NCBI GenBank assembly: GCA_026390445.1
Contig: JAPLFX010000049.1
Coordinates: 18,886-82,885, forward strand
Direction: 5' to 3'
Source of the DNA: Pseudomonadota bacterium
GTDB taxonomy: Bacteria > Bdellovibrionota_B > Oligoflexia > Oligoflexales > CAIYRB01
Length of the DNA: 64,000 nt
The first letter of the stretch is position 1; every line of letters starts with the position of its first letter. The notes beneath the pieces were generated by a model that worked only from the letters and a program-made list of their open reading frames with translations, searched no databases and was not told where the DNA came from. A program made the translations under genes and the position numbers. This document shows, one piece after another, positions 10,079 through 19,051 of this stretch.

Positions 10079-11320
10079 TTAGCTTAGCTCGCGGATCCAA
10101 TTGAAGAACTGCCCGATGTAGCGGTTCGTCCATGAGACTTTTCGGGTTCTTTCCAGATCGCCAAGACGGCCGATCTCGAGGTTTAACAGTCCAATCACGG
10201 TAGCGAATTTGGTCGGATGCGGAGAGCGCGCCATAGCCGCCTCAGCGCTGGCACTTCCGTCCTCGTCGCTTAACATTGGGCGGGCTCGAGCAACCGGGAT
10301 GTGGAGTCTTGACTGGAAGTATTCGGTGATGCCGATGACGTCAGCGCCACCCCCTGTTAGGAGTAGACCAGCTCCTAAGGCACCCCGATATGGATAAAGC
10401 TCTCGGGCCAATAGCGCGCTAAGCTCCTGAAGCCTGGGCAGTAGCACGGGATTGGTATCTGCTTCGCAAACTAGCTTCTCGATGCCCCGGATGTCCGTAA
10501 CCGTCATTTGATCCCCAGGTCGAGGCTTCACGCCAAACCGCAACTTTACGGTTTCGGCGACCTCGTGACTAAGACTAAGGCCGATGGCCAAGTCGTTGGT
10601 CATGAGCTTTCCGGCGACATTCACGGTGAAGGCGAAGACGGGCCTTCCGCCTTTAAAGACAAGTCCATCGGTTGTTCCGCCACCGATATCTGCCATGGCA
10701 ACGCCGAGTTGTTTGAAGGCGTCGGGCACCGTTACCGAGGCGGAGGCGAATGGTTCTGAGTAAAGTCGCACGACTTGGAGTCCAGAGTCATTGCAGACGT
10801 CGACGATGTCCTTCATGTAATACTTGTCGGCGTCGATTAAAAAGAACTCGCCGGTCAAGCTCTTGCCGCGAAAGCCGCGGGGATCATCGATCGATTCGCG
10901 GGCATCAACACGGTAGCCGATGGGCACCGTATGTAGTAGCTCCCGGCCATCGCTCGGCTGATCCGCCTCGACCTGCTCCATGAGGGCAAGCAGGTCTTGC
11001 GACGTCACCACAGGACCCTCTAGAAGGCGCGTAGCGCTGACGACGCGACTGCCTAGGTGGCTACCGGCAACCCCGACGACCACCCGACTGATGTCGGTGC
11101 CAAATTCCTTCTCGGCGAGTTCCAGCAAGGTTCGAAGTGCTGCCTTTGCTTGCTCGATATTTGCTAGCATACCGCGACGCATGCCGTCGGCAGGCACGCT
11201 GACAGTTGCGACACTGTAGCCCGCTTGGCCTGGGGCCTCCCGCAGTGTCGCCAAGCAAAACTTGGTGGTACCAAGATCCAAGCTAAATAAGTGCTTTAAA
11301 TGTTTCGCCTTGGGAAGCAT
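10079..11320 (-). CDS. ftsA: Cell division protein FtsA
   Basis: An actin-fold ATPase of 413 residues that tethers FtsZ filaments to the membrane. Visible are the phosphate-1 motif FSLDLGTTKFCLATL, the phosphate-2 motif MADIGGGTTDGLVF and the adenosine motif LLTGGGADVIG. The SHS2 (1C) domain falls between about residues 85 and 165. The C-terminus NRYIGQFFNWIRELS is an amphipathic helix of the membrane-targeting kind. It follows ftsQ in the usual ftsQ-ftsA-ftsZ order, with 51 bases between the ftsQ stop and the ftsA ATG. Confidence 0.96.
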   Translation of the reverse strand: MLPKAKHLKHLFSLDLGTTKFCLATLREAPGQAGYSVATVSVPADGMRRGMLANIEQAKAALRTLLELAEKEFGTDISRVVVGVAGSHLGSRVVSATRLLEGPVVTSQDLLALMEQVEADQPSDGRELLHTVPIGYRVDARESIDDPRGFRGKSLTGEFFLIDADKYYMKDIVDVCNDSGLQVVRLYSEPFASASVTVPDAFKQLGVAMADIGGGTTDGLVFKGGRPVFAFTVNVAGKLMTNDLAIGLSLSHEVAETVKLRFGVKPRPGDQMTVTDIRGIEKLVCEADTNPVLLPRLQELSALLARELYPYRGALGAGLLLTGGGADVIGITEYFQSRLHIPVARARPMLSDEDGSASAEAAMARSPHPTKFATVIGLLNLEIGRLGDLERTRKVSWTNRYIGQFFNWIRELS

Positions 11321-11371
11321 GGCGGATCCATCGTGGAAAGTACATGTTAGTCGGAGCTGCTCCGTTAATCG

Positions 11372-12238
11372 TCACATTTTCTTCAGCTTTATGAAAGCCT
11401 TCCCTTGATAATCGAGCTCGACTCGTAAGGCTTGCTCCTTCCTTTTCGCTAACTTGTCCAGGATCCCTTGGAGTTTATCTAACTTGGGTGCAAAGGGTGC
11501 CCGCCCTAGCGCCACCTCGGTGCCCTGAGGAAGTAGTTGCGCGAAAAAGCCGCGGTACCTACGCACCTCGAGCTTGGCAAAGGAAAAGCCCCTAGCGCGA
11601 CCCTCGGCCAAGAGTTCAACGGCTTCCTTGGTCAGGGCCCTCTCTTCGGCGTTTAGAATCATGGTGAGGTCCCCGGCCGCAGTGAGTCGTCGTCCATGTT
11701 CGAAGACCCCTGTTAACGTTGGGCCAGGACAGCTATTTGACTGGCCGTCAGGCACTTGGCCGTAGATTTCCCCGGTGGTCGAAATATAGCGCAATAGATC
11801 CGCTTCTATACACAAGGCAGCGTGGCGCTGCGTCACGCTAATAGCGATCATCCGAGCGGATACCTTGACCAAGCGAACATCGGCGTAGGCATCTAGCTTT
11901 TGGATGGCGAGGCCGGCTTTGGTCAGCTCTGCAAGTGACGCATCGCCAATGAGCGATCTTGCGGTTGCGATGATCTGAGCTTGCGCGGCTTCACTAAGCG
12001 GTAGGTCGTCTCTGAGCTTCAAGGAGAATTGCCAGTCGGCTTTTGCGAGAGCAGGAGGGATGACGTCCTGCTTTTTACTTGGGCTAAGGCCACGGTAGAT
12101 GAGGGCAGATAACATTAGGGCTGCGGCGCCTAGTACAAGCCCTATGAACATGGGCCTAGTCCAAACTGGCCGTTTGACCCGAGGTCTTTGCCGCTTCAGT
12201 ACCGATTCAGGTCGCCCCTTGCCGCGGCGGTGTTTCAT
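11372..12238 (-). CDS. ftsQ: Cell division protein FtsQ
   Basis: A bitopic divisome protein of 288 residues from the ATG at 12238. It has a basic cytoplasmic tail (KHRRGKGRPESVLKRQRPRV), a membrane segment (MFIGLVLGAAALMLSALIY) and a periplasmic POTRA plus FtsQ-type beta domain. It links FtsA/FtsZ-side events to the FtsL/FtsI/FtsW synthase. The ORF track starts at 12289, but AAGGA eight bases before 12238 and the position of the basic tail favour the shorter form. It overlaps the end of murC by 32 bases. FtsQ sequences are poorly conserved, so the call leans on topology and synteny. Confidence 0.88.
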   Translation of the reverse strand: MKHRRGKGRPESVLKRQRPRVKRPVWTRPMFIGLVLGAAALMLSALIYRGLSPSKKQDVIPPALAKADWQFSLKLRDDLPLSEAAQAQIIATARSLIGDASLAELTKAGLAIQKLDAYADVRLVKVSARMIAISVTQRHAALCIEADLLRYISTTGEIYGQVPDGQSNSCPGPTLTGVFEHGRRLTAAGDLTMILNAEERALTKEAVELLAEGRARGFSFAKLEVRRYRGFFAQLLPQGTEVALGRAPFAPKLDKLQGILDKLAKRKEQALRVELDYQGKAFIKLKKM

Positions 12239-13607
12239 GCAACGCATCCTTAAGCTGATAGGCGACGCGTCCGACGTCACCAGCACCAACGGTCAGGACG
12301 ACCGCCGGACTACTTAAATAGCGTAGCACTGACATCGCGGCGTCCGTTAACTCCTCGCAAGGAAAAGTCTTAATGGGGAACCTTCGAGCTAAATCCTGAG
12401 CCAAGCGACCAGGCGAGAAATCCTCGGAAGTCGTTTCGCCGGCGCTATAAACCGGAACAATGTAGACGTAGTCGGCAGCATGCAAGGCGTCGAGCATTGC
12501 ATCGTACATGGTTTCAAGCCGGCTATAGCGATGTGGCTGGTAAACAACGTGCAGCGTCGCCTCGGGCCATGTTTCCTTAAGCGTCTTGACACAAGCCGCT
12601 ACCTTGCCCGGATTGTGCGCGTAGTCATCGAAAATTCTTATGCCATGTTGGTGATAGACCGGTGCCATGCGGCGGGCGACTCCGGCGAATTCGCCGAGGC
12701 TCTGCGCAGCTCGGCGCACATCGAGACCAAGAGCCCGAACGACTGCAAGGGTGCAAAGTGCATTTTGAACATTGTGCCGACCAACCGCCGGCAGCAGGCA
12801 TTCGATACGGTCGCGCTCGACAACTGCGGAAAACCTGGTGCGACCCTGCTCAGAACAAATGTCGAAGGCTCGAACTTCGCTGCCGAGTATCGTGCCAAAG
12901 GTCAGTCGTGGACCCTTGTAAGCACTGCCAATCTTTCGGCTTAGCGGGTGGTCCCAGCCGATCACGGCGCGGCCATCAGGATCAATATGTGTTAGATAAG
13001 TAGCAAAGGCCGCCTCGAGGCGCTCCGCCGTTTTAAAATAATCCAAGTGGTCCAATTCGACATTGGTGAGGACGCCGATGAACGGCCGATACTTTAAAAA
13101 AGAGCCGTCCGATTCGTCAGCTTCGGCGACAAATAGTGGCCCCTGACCTATGCGTGCCGGGCTCTGGTAGCGCAACATGTCGCCGCCGATTGCTGCCCAA
13201 GGTGACATGCCGAGGTCGTCTAGAACATGGGTGATCATCGCTGAAGTGGTCGATTTTCCATGCGTACCGGCGACGGTAATCGCTGTCTTGTTCGCCATGA
13301 GCTGAGCGAGAAAATCGCTGCGATGCAGCAGCGGCAGGCCGCGGCGTTGTGCCTCGAGAAACTCAATGTTTTCGCTGCCGATGGCAGAGGAGTAGACGAC
13401 GCTGTTGGCATTTTGAATGGCATCGGCCGTGTGCGCGGTGAAAATATCCGCTCCCAATTCGCCTAGCCGGTGCAGCATACTTGAGGCCTTTAGGTCGCTG
13501 CCTTGGACGTGGTAGTCCAAGTGAAGCGCGAGTTCAGCCAGGCCAGACATGCCGCTACCGCCGATGCCAATAAAATGAACGGTACCCTTAGGCGCCTTCT
13601 CCCGCAT
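12207..13607 (-). CDS. murC: UDP-N-acetylmuramate--L-alanine ligase
   Basis: MurC adds L-Ala to UDP-MurNAc in the cytoplasm, the first amino-acid step of peptidoglycan precursor synthesis. The 466 residues begin with the UDP-binding loop HFIGIGGSGMSGLAEL and carry the ATP P-loop GTHGKST at 114-120. Further family marks are EADESDGSFL and IFDDYAHNPGK. It overlaps ftsW upstream by 20 bases. murG usually sits between ftsW and murC but is not here, and murB and ddl, which often follow, are also absent. Confidence 0.97.
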   Translation of the reverse strand: MREKAPKGTVHFIGIGGSGMSGLAELALHLDYHVQGSDLKASSMLHRLGELGADIFTAHTADAIQNANSVVYSSAIGSENIEFLEAQRRGLPLLHRSDFLAQLMANKTAITVAGTHGKSTTSAMITHVLDDLGMSPWAAIGGDMLRYQSPARIGQGPLFVAEADESDGSFLKYRPFIGVLTNVELDHLDYFKTAERLEAAFATYLTHIDPDGRAVIGWDHPLSRKIGSAYKGPRLTFGTILGSEVRAFDICSEQGRTRFSAVVERDRIECLLPAVGRHNVQNALCTLAVVRALGLDVRRAAQSLGEFAGVARRMAPVYHQHGIRIFDDYAHNPGKVAACVKTLKETWPEATLHVVYQPHRYSRLETMYDAMLDALHAADYVYIVPVYSAGETTSEDFSPGRLAQDLARRFPIKTFPCEELTDAAMSVLRYLSSPAVVLTVGAGDVGRVAYQLKDALHETPPRQGAT

Positions 13608-14748
13608 GCGTATATTGCACCTCCGCAGCCGTGGCCGACTCTTTTGCCAGCCTGGCCAAGATAGCGGAAATGACCAGAAATACTAGCAGTGAACTGTTAC
13701 CACTGGAGACTAGAGGCAAGGTCATGCCCTTGGTGGGGAGTAGGCCCATGCAGACCCCCATATTTATGCATGCCTGTACGGCTAAAGTGGTGGTCAAGCC
13801 AAAGGCGAGAAAGCGCCGATACGCAGTTGGTTGGCTGACACTTACCTGAAATCCCATCAGAGTTAAGTAAACAAAAGATGAACAGACGACTAAAACTCCC
13901 ATCAAGCCGAGCTCTTCCCCGATGACTGCGAGGATGAAATCAGTATGCGCCTCAGGTAAGAAGAATAGCTTTTGCTTTGATTCGCCTAAGCCGACGCCAA
14001 ATAGTCCACCATTTTGAAAGGCGACGAAGCTTTGGATGATCTGAAACCCGCTGCCCTTTACCTGTGACCAGGGATCGAGAAAGCCCAGGATCCGCTTTAT
14101 CCGGTAAGGCTCAAATATAACTGCAAATGTGACGGCCGATGCGGCTAGGCCAAGTCCGCCGAAGACAAACCTTCGACTAAGCCCGGCTGCGAACATCATA
14201 AAAAATGTGATCGCAAACAACAATACGGGTGTACCCAGGTCCTTTTGCATCAGTAAGAGACCAGCAAGGACTGCAAATACCGCCAAGTTTGGTAGTATTC
14301 CTTTTCTTAGGCTGTTCATGTCACTTTTGTCACGGCTGAGGTTTCGTGCCAAAAACAGGACCATCGCTAGTTTGGTCAGCTCCGATGGTTGGCCCCCGAT
14401 AAAAGGAAGGTTGAGCCAACGCGAAGCCCCGCCGATCTTTACGTACATTCCTGGGACGAAAATCAATGACAAGAGAAAGAGAGTTACTGCCATGACTGGA
14501 ATAGTCATGTGTTCGATCCATTTCATCGGTAGTCGCTGCAAGGCGAAGAAGGCGCCAAAGCCAGCGACTGCAGCAATCAGCTGCTTTCGTAAAAAAATAT
14601 ATTCATCGCCGAACTGCTGGGCACCTTTTAGCGATGATGCCGCATAGATGGCAATGAGTCCGATCACCGTGAGCAGCAGTACCACAAGGGTAATAGCTGC
14701 CTGCGCGTTGGGTCGACCTGGTGTCGGAGCAGACTTAGCTTTCGACAT
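13588..14748 (-). CDS. ftsW: SEDS-family septal peptidoglycan glycosyltransferase FtsW
   Basis: A polytopic membrane protein of 386 residues from the ATG at 14748, with about ten hydrophobic segments. SEDS-family marks are IYAASSLKGAQQFGDEYIFLRKQ near the start, GGASRWLNLPFIGGQPSELTKLA, and MGLLPTKGMTLPLVSSGNSSLL near the end. FtsW polymerises glycan strands at the septum as the partner of FtsI. The ORF track begins seven residues earlier; the shorter start has GAGG about ten bases upstream and the usual Ser/Lys-rich tail. It ends inside the murC start region, so the two are coupled. Confidence 0.96.
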   Translation of the reverse strand: MSKAKSAPTPGRPNAQAAITLVVLLLTVIGLIAIYAASSLKGAQQFGDEYIFLRKQLIAAVAGFGAFFALQRLPMKWIEHMTIPVMAVTLFLLSLIFVPGMYVKIGGASRWLNLPFIGGQPSELTKLAMVLFLARNLSRDKSDMNSLRKGILPNLAVFAVLAGLLLMQKDLGTPVLLFAITFFMMFAAGLSRRFVFGGLGLAASAVTFAVIFEPYRIKRILGFLDPWSQVKGSGFQIIQSFVAFQNGGLFGVGLGESKQKLFFLPEAHTDFILAVIGEELGLMGVLVVCSSFVYLTLMGFQVSVSQPTAYRRFLAFGLTTTLAVQACINMGVCMGLLPTKGMTLPLVSSGNSSLLVFLVISAILARLAKESATAAEVQYTHAGEGA

Positions 14749-14772
14749 AGAAATCGTACCTCGCAGCAAGAA

Positions 14773-16050
14773 TTATCGGTCCAAAAGTGGCATGACGGCT
14801 TGACGAAAAAAGTCACCACGCTGTTCATAGTTGCGAAACTCATCGAAACTGGCGCAGCCTGGCGAAAAGAGCACGCCACATTGGTACCGTCCTATTATGC
14901 CACCTAATTGCTCCATAGCGGCCTTTAGAGTGGAAAACTCTTGGATAGGGAAGGCTCCTGAAAGGTCCTTGGCGATATCCCCGCCGCTCGCGCCAAAAGT
15001 AATCAAAACAGCAATCTTACTTCGTTCGGAAAGAATCGGACCATACGGTTCATCTTTACCTTTGCCACCCATGAGTAGAATCGTCGCGCCGCCTTGGCTC
15101 GCTAGCGCGACCAAGGTGGACTCAACATTCGTCGATTTGCTGTCGTTGACGACGGGTTGGCCTCGAATGTAACCGATGCGCTCACAACGGTGAGGGAGGC
15201 CGTGAAAATCAGCCAGATAAGGCGTCAATTCAGCCGCCGGGCGGCCTAACAAATGGGCTACCGCTGACACAGCGAAACCGGCGTTGAGGCGGTTCTGCGC
15301 TTCTCCCATGGACGGCGGAGCGAGGCTCTTCAGATAGTCTACGGAAGTCAGAGGTGGGTGTTGCGAACTCTTTAGGCTAAAGCCGAGCGACTTGGCCTGA
15401 AGGTAGATCGCCTCTGGTATAATCGCCAGCGCTTGGTTGGGAAGGTTGGAAAAGAGTCGCCATTTGGCAGCAAAATAAGCGGCTAAAGAGCCATGTCTGG
15501 CGATGTGGTCATGAGAGAAGCTGGTAAAAATCGCTGCCTCAGCCTGAACCTGGGCGGACGCTTCCAGCTGGTAGGACGATAGCTCCAGGACCAAGAAGTC
15601 CTTCATTCGTCCTTCGGCCAGCATCAAGGTCGGCGGGTCACCGAAGTTTCCCCCGACACAGACTTCGTGGCCCAGGCGTGAAAGCAAATGGCCAATCATG
15701 GCACATGTCGTACTTTTGCCATTGGTTCCAGTAACAGCGATCACTCGAGCCCGACTGTTGCGAAGGGCTAAGTCGATTTCGGAAAGGACCACTAGGCCGC
15801 GATCACGTGCAGCCTGTAAAACCGGGTGTTGGCTGGGAACGCCAGGAGATACGATGACCTGGGAGATGCCGTCCAAATGACTTAGGTGATGACCACCATC
15901 GCGTAGTTCAACGCCTAAGTCGAGAAAGCGCCTGGCTTCCTCAGGACTCAGTTTGGCGCGCTCGCTAAGTCGGACCTTTTGCCCAATTCCGGTCAAATAG
16001 GATGCTGCACCGTAGCCGGACACTCCACCACCGATGATTAGCGAACTCAT
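14773..16050 (-). CDS. murD: UDP-N-acetylmuramoyl-L-alanine--D-glutamate ligase
   Basis: MurD adds D-Glu to UDP-MurNAc-L-Ala. The 425-residue protein starts with a UDP-binding loop (IIGGGVSGYGAASYL), has the P-loop GTNGKST at 108-114 and a C-terminal domain with the family pattern HRCERIGYIRGQPVVNDSKSTN. It overlaps murF upstream by four bases (16047-16050) and ends 24 bases before ftsW. mraY usually lies between murF and murD; here there is no room for it. Confidence 0.97.
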   Translation of the reverse strand: MSSLIIGGGVSGYGAASYLTGIGQKVRLSERAKLSPEEARRFLDLGVELRDGGHHLSHLDGISQVIVSPGVPSQHPVLQAARDRGLVVLSEIDLALRNSRARVIAVTGTNGKSTTCAMIGHLLSRLGHEVCVGGNFGDPPTLMLAEGRMKDFLVLELSSYQLEASAQVQAEAAIFTSFSHDHIARHGSLAAYFAAKWRLFSNLPNQALAIIPEAIYLQAKSLGFSLKSSQHPPLTSVDYLKSLAPPSMGEAQNRLNAGFAVSAVAHLLGRPAAELTPYLADFHGLPHRCERIGYIRGQPVVNDSKSTNVESTLVALASQGGATILLMGGKGKDEPYGPILSERSKIAVLITFGASGGDIAKDLSGAFPIQEFSTLKAAMEQLGGIIGRYQCGVLFSPGCASFDEFRNYEQRGDFFRQAVMPLLDR

Positions 16051-17471
16051 GGACTCCTTGCCGCCGTAGTTGTTAAAGCTTCGACTAATTTAGCTAATTT
16101 CACGCCGTTAGAGCCTTTTATATACAGGACGTCGCAGCAATCTTCAAAGGCCACATGATCGGCTAAAAGGTCCAAAACGCTTGAATACGAACGAAGCTGG
16201 TCCGGCGGATAGTGACCGGCGCGCGCGCCTTCGGCAAAAACCCTTGCCTCTTCCCCGATGGTGGCAAGAAGTGTCGGCCGCATTGGGGCGATCAATTCCA
16301 ACCCGAGGCGGCGATGCTGTGCATGACTGTCGTTACCGAGCTCTAACATATCGCCAAGAACCAATCCAATGCGCTTGCCTTGATAACTGCGAGCGACGGT
16401 TGCAAGTCCGGCGGCCAGACTTTCGGGGTTAGCGTTGTAGGTATCGTCTATGACTGTCAGGCGGCGCACCTGGTGAATTTGGTAGCGCCCCTTTGCGCCG
16501 CTAAACCCGGTAAGACCAGCCGCGACGCATTCAACCTTAGCCCCTGCGGCCACGGCCATAGCGGCGGCGGCGGCCGCATTGACCGCAAACATCGCATGCG
16601 CCACTCCCATCTCAAAACAGGACCGCGTACCAAGCACGTTTAGCGTCACCTGCATGCCACTTGCGTTGGCAAGCCAATGACAGCTTTCGACTTGGACATC
16701 AGCTCCTGGCGCGGTGCCGAAGGAAATGGTTTTCTTTCCCGTTGCCTTGGCACCTGTCATAATTCGTGGATCATCGAAGTTGGCGATCTGAATAGAGTTT
16801 GACGCACCATATTGAAAAATTTCTAGTTTAGTCGCAAGCAGCTTTTCTACTGAACCGAAGATTCCCACATGGGCCGTGCCAACGTTGAGCAGGCAAGTCA
16901 CGTCAGGGGTTGCGAGCTTGCATAGGAAGGCAATATTGCCTGTCTGTCTCGCACCAAACTCCAGCACTGCATAGCGATGATCGCTCCGCAGCAACTGCAG
17001 CGTCTTAGGCACCCCAATTTCATTGTTGAAGTTTGCCTCAGTGGCAAGAGTCGGGCCGCTTTGCCGCAGTATCCGAGCCAGCATTTCCTTGGTCGTCGTC
17101 TTGCCAGCGGAGCCGGTTAGAGCGACGAGTTTCAGCTGCGGCATCTGCCGTCTCCAGCCGGAAGCGGCCTTTTGCAGAGCTTCAAGAGGGTACTTAACTG
17201 CTAGGCCCAACTTTCGCTCTGCTGCTGAAAATTCACTGCCTCGGGCTGCGGCGTAGAAGAAGCCTGCGGCGCCTTGGGCTAGAGCCTGCGAAACGTAGCG
17301 GTGACCGTCAAAGGACTCGCCACTAAGCGGTACAAACCAATCTCCAGCCTTGATCGAGCGTGAGTCTGTAGAAAGGCGAGCAAGTGCCGGCGCGGGTAGC
17401 TCCGGCGGCACGAACGATTCGAGTTGCAACCATCGCTTATAGTCGTCCCAGGTTACTGCCTTTGAATCCAC
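16047..17471 (-). CDS. murF: UDP-MurNAc-tripeptide--D-alanyl-D-alanine ligase
   Basis: MurF completes the UDP-MurNAc-pentapeptide by adding D-Ala-D-Ala. The 474-residue protein has the N-terminal Mur ligase domain with DSRSIKAGDWFVPLSGESFDG, the P-loop GSAGKTT at 120-126, NEIGVPKTLQLL and VIDDTYNANPESL, all family marks. The start is a GTG at 17471. A 53-base gap separates it from murE upstream, and its stop overlaps the murD ATG. Confidence 0.97.
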   Translation of the reverse strand: MDSKAVTWDDYKRWLQLESFVPPELPAPALARLSTDSRSIKAGDWFVPLSGESFDGHRYVSQALAQGAAGFFYAAARGSEFSAAERKLGLAVKYPLEALQKAASGWRRQMPQLKLVALTGSAGKTTTKEMLARILRQSGPTLATEANFNNEIGVPKTLQLLRSDHRYAVLEFGARQTGNIAFLCKLATPDVTCLLNVGTAHVGIFGSVEKLLATKLEIFQYGASNSIQIANFDDPRIMTGAKATGKKTISFGTAPGADVQVESCHWLANASGMQVTLNVLGTRSCFEMGVAHAMFAVNAAAAAAMAVAAGAKVECVAAGLTGFSGAKGRYQIHQVRRLTVIDDTYNANPESLAAGLATVARSYQGKRIGLVLGDMLELGNDSHAQHRRLGLELIAPMRPTLLATIGEEARVFAEGARAGHYPPDQLRSYSSVLDLLADHVAFEDCCDVLYIKGSNGVKLAKLVEALTTTAARSP

Positions 17472-17524
17472 AGTCAGCCTCCCACAAATTAGCCGGATAT
17501 TCTAGTAGACGATTGTAATGACTG

Positions 17525-19051
17525 CTAGGTGTCGCCGCCAAGGTAACGCTTAGCGACCAATCGGTCATCGAAGGGCAAGAAGTGTCCATGGATGATCTGA
17601 TGGGTCTCATGGCCCTTGCCAGCGATTAAAACGATATCGTCAGGTCCAGCAGCTTTGATGGCTGCCGCAATGGCTTGTTCGCGGTCGATGATTTGGTTGA
17701 CCGACCCAGTATGGGCAAATCCGGCACAGATCTCAGTGATGATATGTTGGGGGTCCTCGCTGCGCGGGTTGTCAGAGGTGACGAAGACACAATCGGCAAG
17801 GCGACACGCGATCTCTCCCATGAGAGGGCGCTTGCCTCGGTCACGGTCTCCACCGCAGCCAAACACCAAGATCATGCGACCGCGGCAAAGCGGGCGAAGG
17901 ACCGAGAGGGTCTTTTCTAAGGCATCGGGAGTGTGCGCATAGTCCACGACGACCGTTGGCCCACCGGGTTTATAGACCTGCTCAAGTCGTCCGGGCACCG
18001 GTCGAAGCTTGTCCCAACTAGTACTTGATAGCCATTCACCGCATGCCTTTGCGGCGAGCAAATATGCTGCGGCAAAGTTTTGCAGGGCGTGACCGGAAAA
18101 ATACGGCACCCTCCCTGTCACACTTTTGCTACCAAGTGTCAGTGTCAGGTCAGTACCCGAGGCGCTGGTCTTATGTACCGAGATGAGTAGTTCGGACGGC
18201 GTAGCGCTCTCCCCAGCAGCCTCGCGGTAAGTCAAAAGTTCGCCTTTGATCTGCGGGGCGGGAATAGTTCTTGGCAGATTCGCCGCAATGACGTGACAGG
18301 TATCTGCCTGGTTTTGCCGTGTGAACAGCGTCAACTTAGCTTGCCAGTAACTTTCCAGATCATGGTGAAAGTCGAGGTGATCGCGCGAAAAACTGGTGAA
18401 CGCAGTACCTTCAAAGTGCAGCGGAGCAATCTTGCCTTGGCATAGGGCGTGTGAAGAGACCTCCATAGCTACATGATGCAAGCCGAGTGCGACGGCGTGT
18501 GCTAGATGCGCGAATAGAACATCAGGATCAGGGGTTGTATGTACAAGCGGCCATTCTTCGTCACCAAAAAACGCGCCTAGTGTGCCTAAAGTCAGACAAC
18601 CTACTCCCGCAAGTCGAAGCAGTTCCCCAAGCATCCACACGGTGCTGGTTTTACCATTTGTACCAGTGACCCCAAACAATCGCAGCTTTTGCTCGGGATT
18701 GCCGTGGGCAGCTGCCGCTAGATGCGCCCAGGCTTCGCGAGCATTGCTGACTTGAAGCCAGGGCTTCGCAAGGATTTTGGCAGAGTGTGCCGCAGTTTCG
18801 AAGATGACTAGTTGGGCGCCGCGCTCTATGGCCATGGGAATATGCAGGTGGCCGTCGGAATGAACTCCGCGGTACGCCAAAAACACGTCGCCTGGCTGGA
18901 CGAGGCGAGAGTCGGTGACTAGCCCTCCGACGCGAGTTGGATCCTTAGCAGTAACCGAGCTCTGTGCTATGAGTAGGCCCTGGGACTTTAGCACTGAGCA
19001 GGCGAGTTCTGCTGTCAGCCTAGAGCTTGCGAGCGTCCGCTTCATGTCCAT
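17525..19051 (-). CDS. murE: UDP-MurNAc-L-Ala-D-Glu--meso-diaminopimelate ligase
   Basis: MurE adds the third residue of the peptidoglycan stem peptide. The 508-residue protein has the N-terminal block VTDSRLVQPGDVFLAYRG, the P-loop GTNGKTS at 130-136 and, at 427-430, the DNPR motif that in this family marks specificity for meso-diaminopimelate rather than lysine. That points to Gram-negative type peptidoglycan. It overlaps the end of ftsI by 32 bases. A second in-frame ATG two codons later is an equally good start. Confidence 0.97.
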   Translation of the reverse strand: MDMKRTLASSRLTAELACSVLKSQGLLIAQSSVTAKDPTRVGGLVTDSRLVQPGDVFLAYRGVHSDGHLHIPMAIERGAQLVIFETAAHSAKILAKPWLQVSNAREAWAHLAAAAHGNPEQKLRLFGVTGTNGKTSTVWMLGELLRLAGVGCLTLGTLGAFFGDEEWPLVHTTPDPDVLFAHLAHAVALGLHHVAMEVSSHALCQGKIAPLHFEGTAFTSFSRDHLDFHHDLESYWQAKLTLFTRQNQADTCHVIAANLPRTIPAPQIKGELLTYREAAGESATPSELLISVHKTSASGTDLTLTLGSKSVTGRVPYFSGHALQNFAAAYLLAAKACGEWLSSTSWDKLRPVPGRLEQVYKPGGPTVVVDYAHTPDALEKTLSVLRPLCRGRMILVFGCGGDRDRGKRPLMGEIACRLADCVFVTSDNPRSEDPQHIITEICAGFAHTGSVNQIIDREQAIAAAIKAAGPDDIVLIAGKGHETHQIIHGHFLPFDDRLVAKRYLGGDT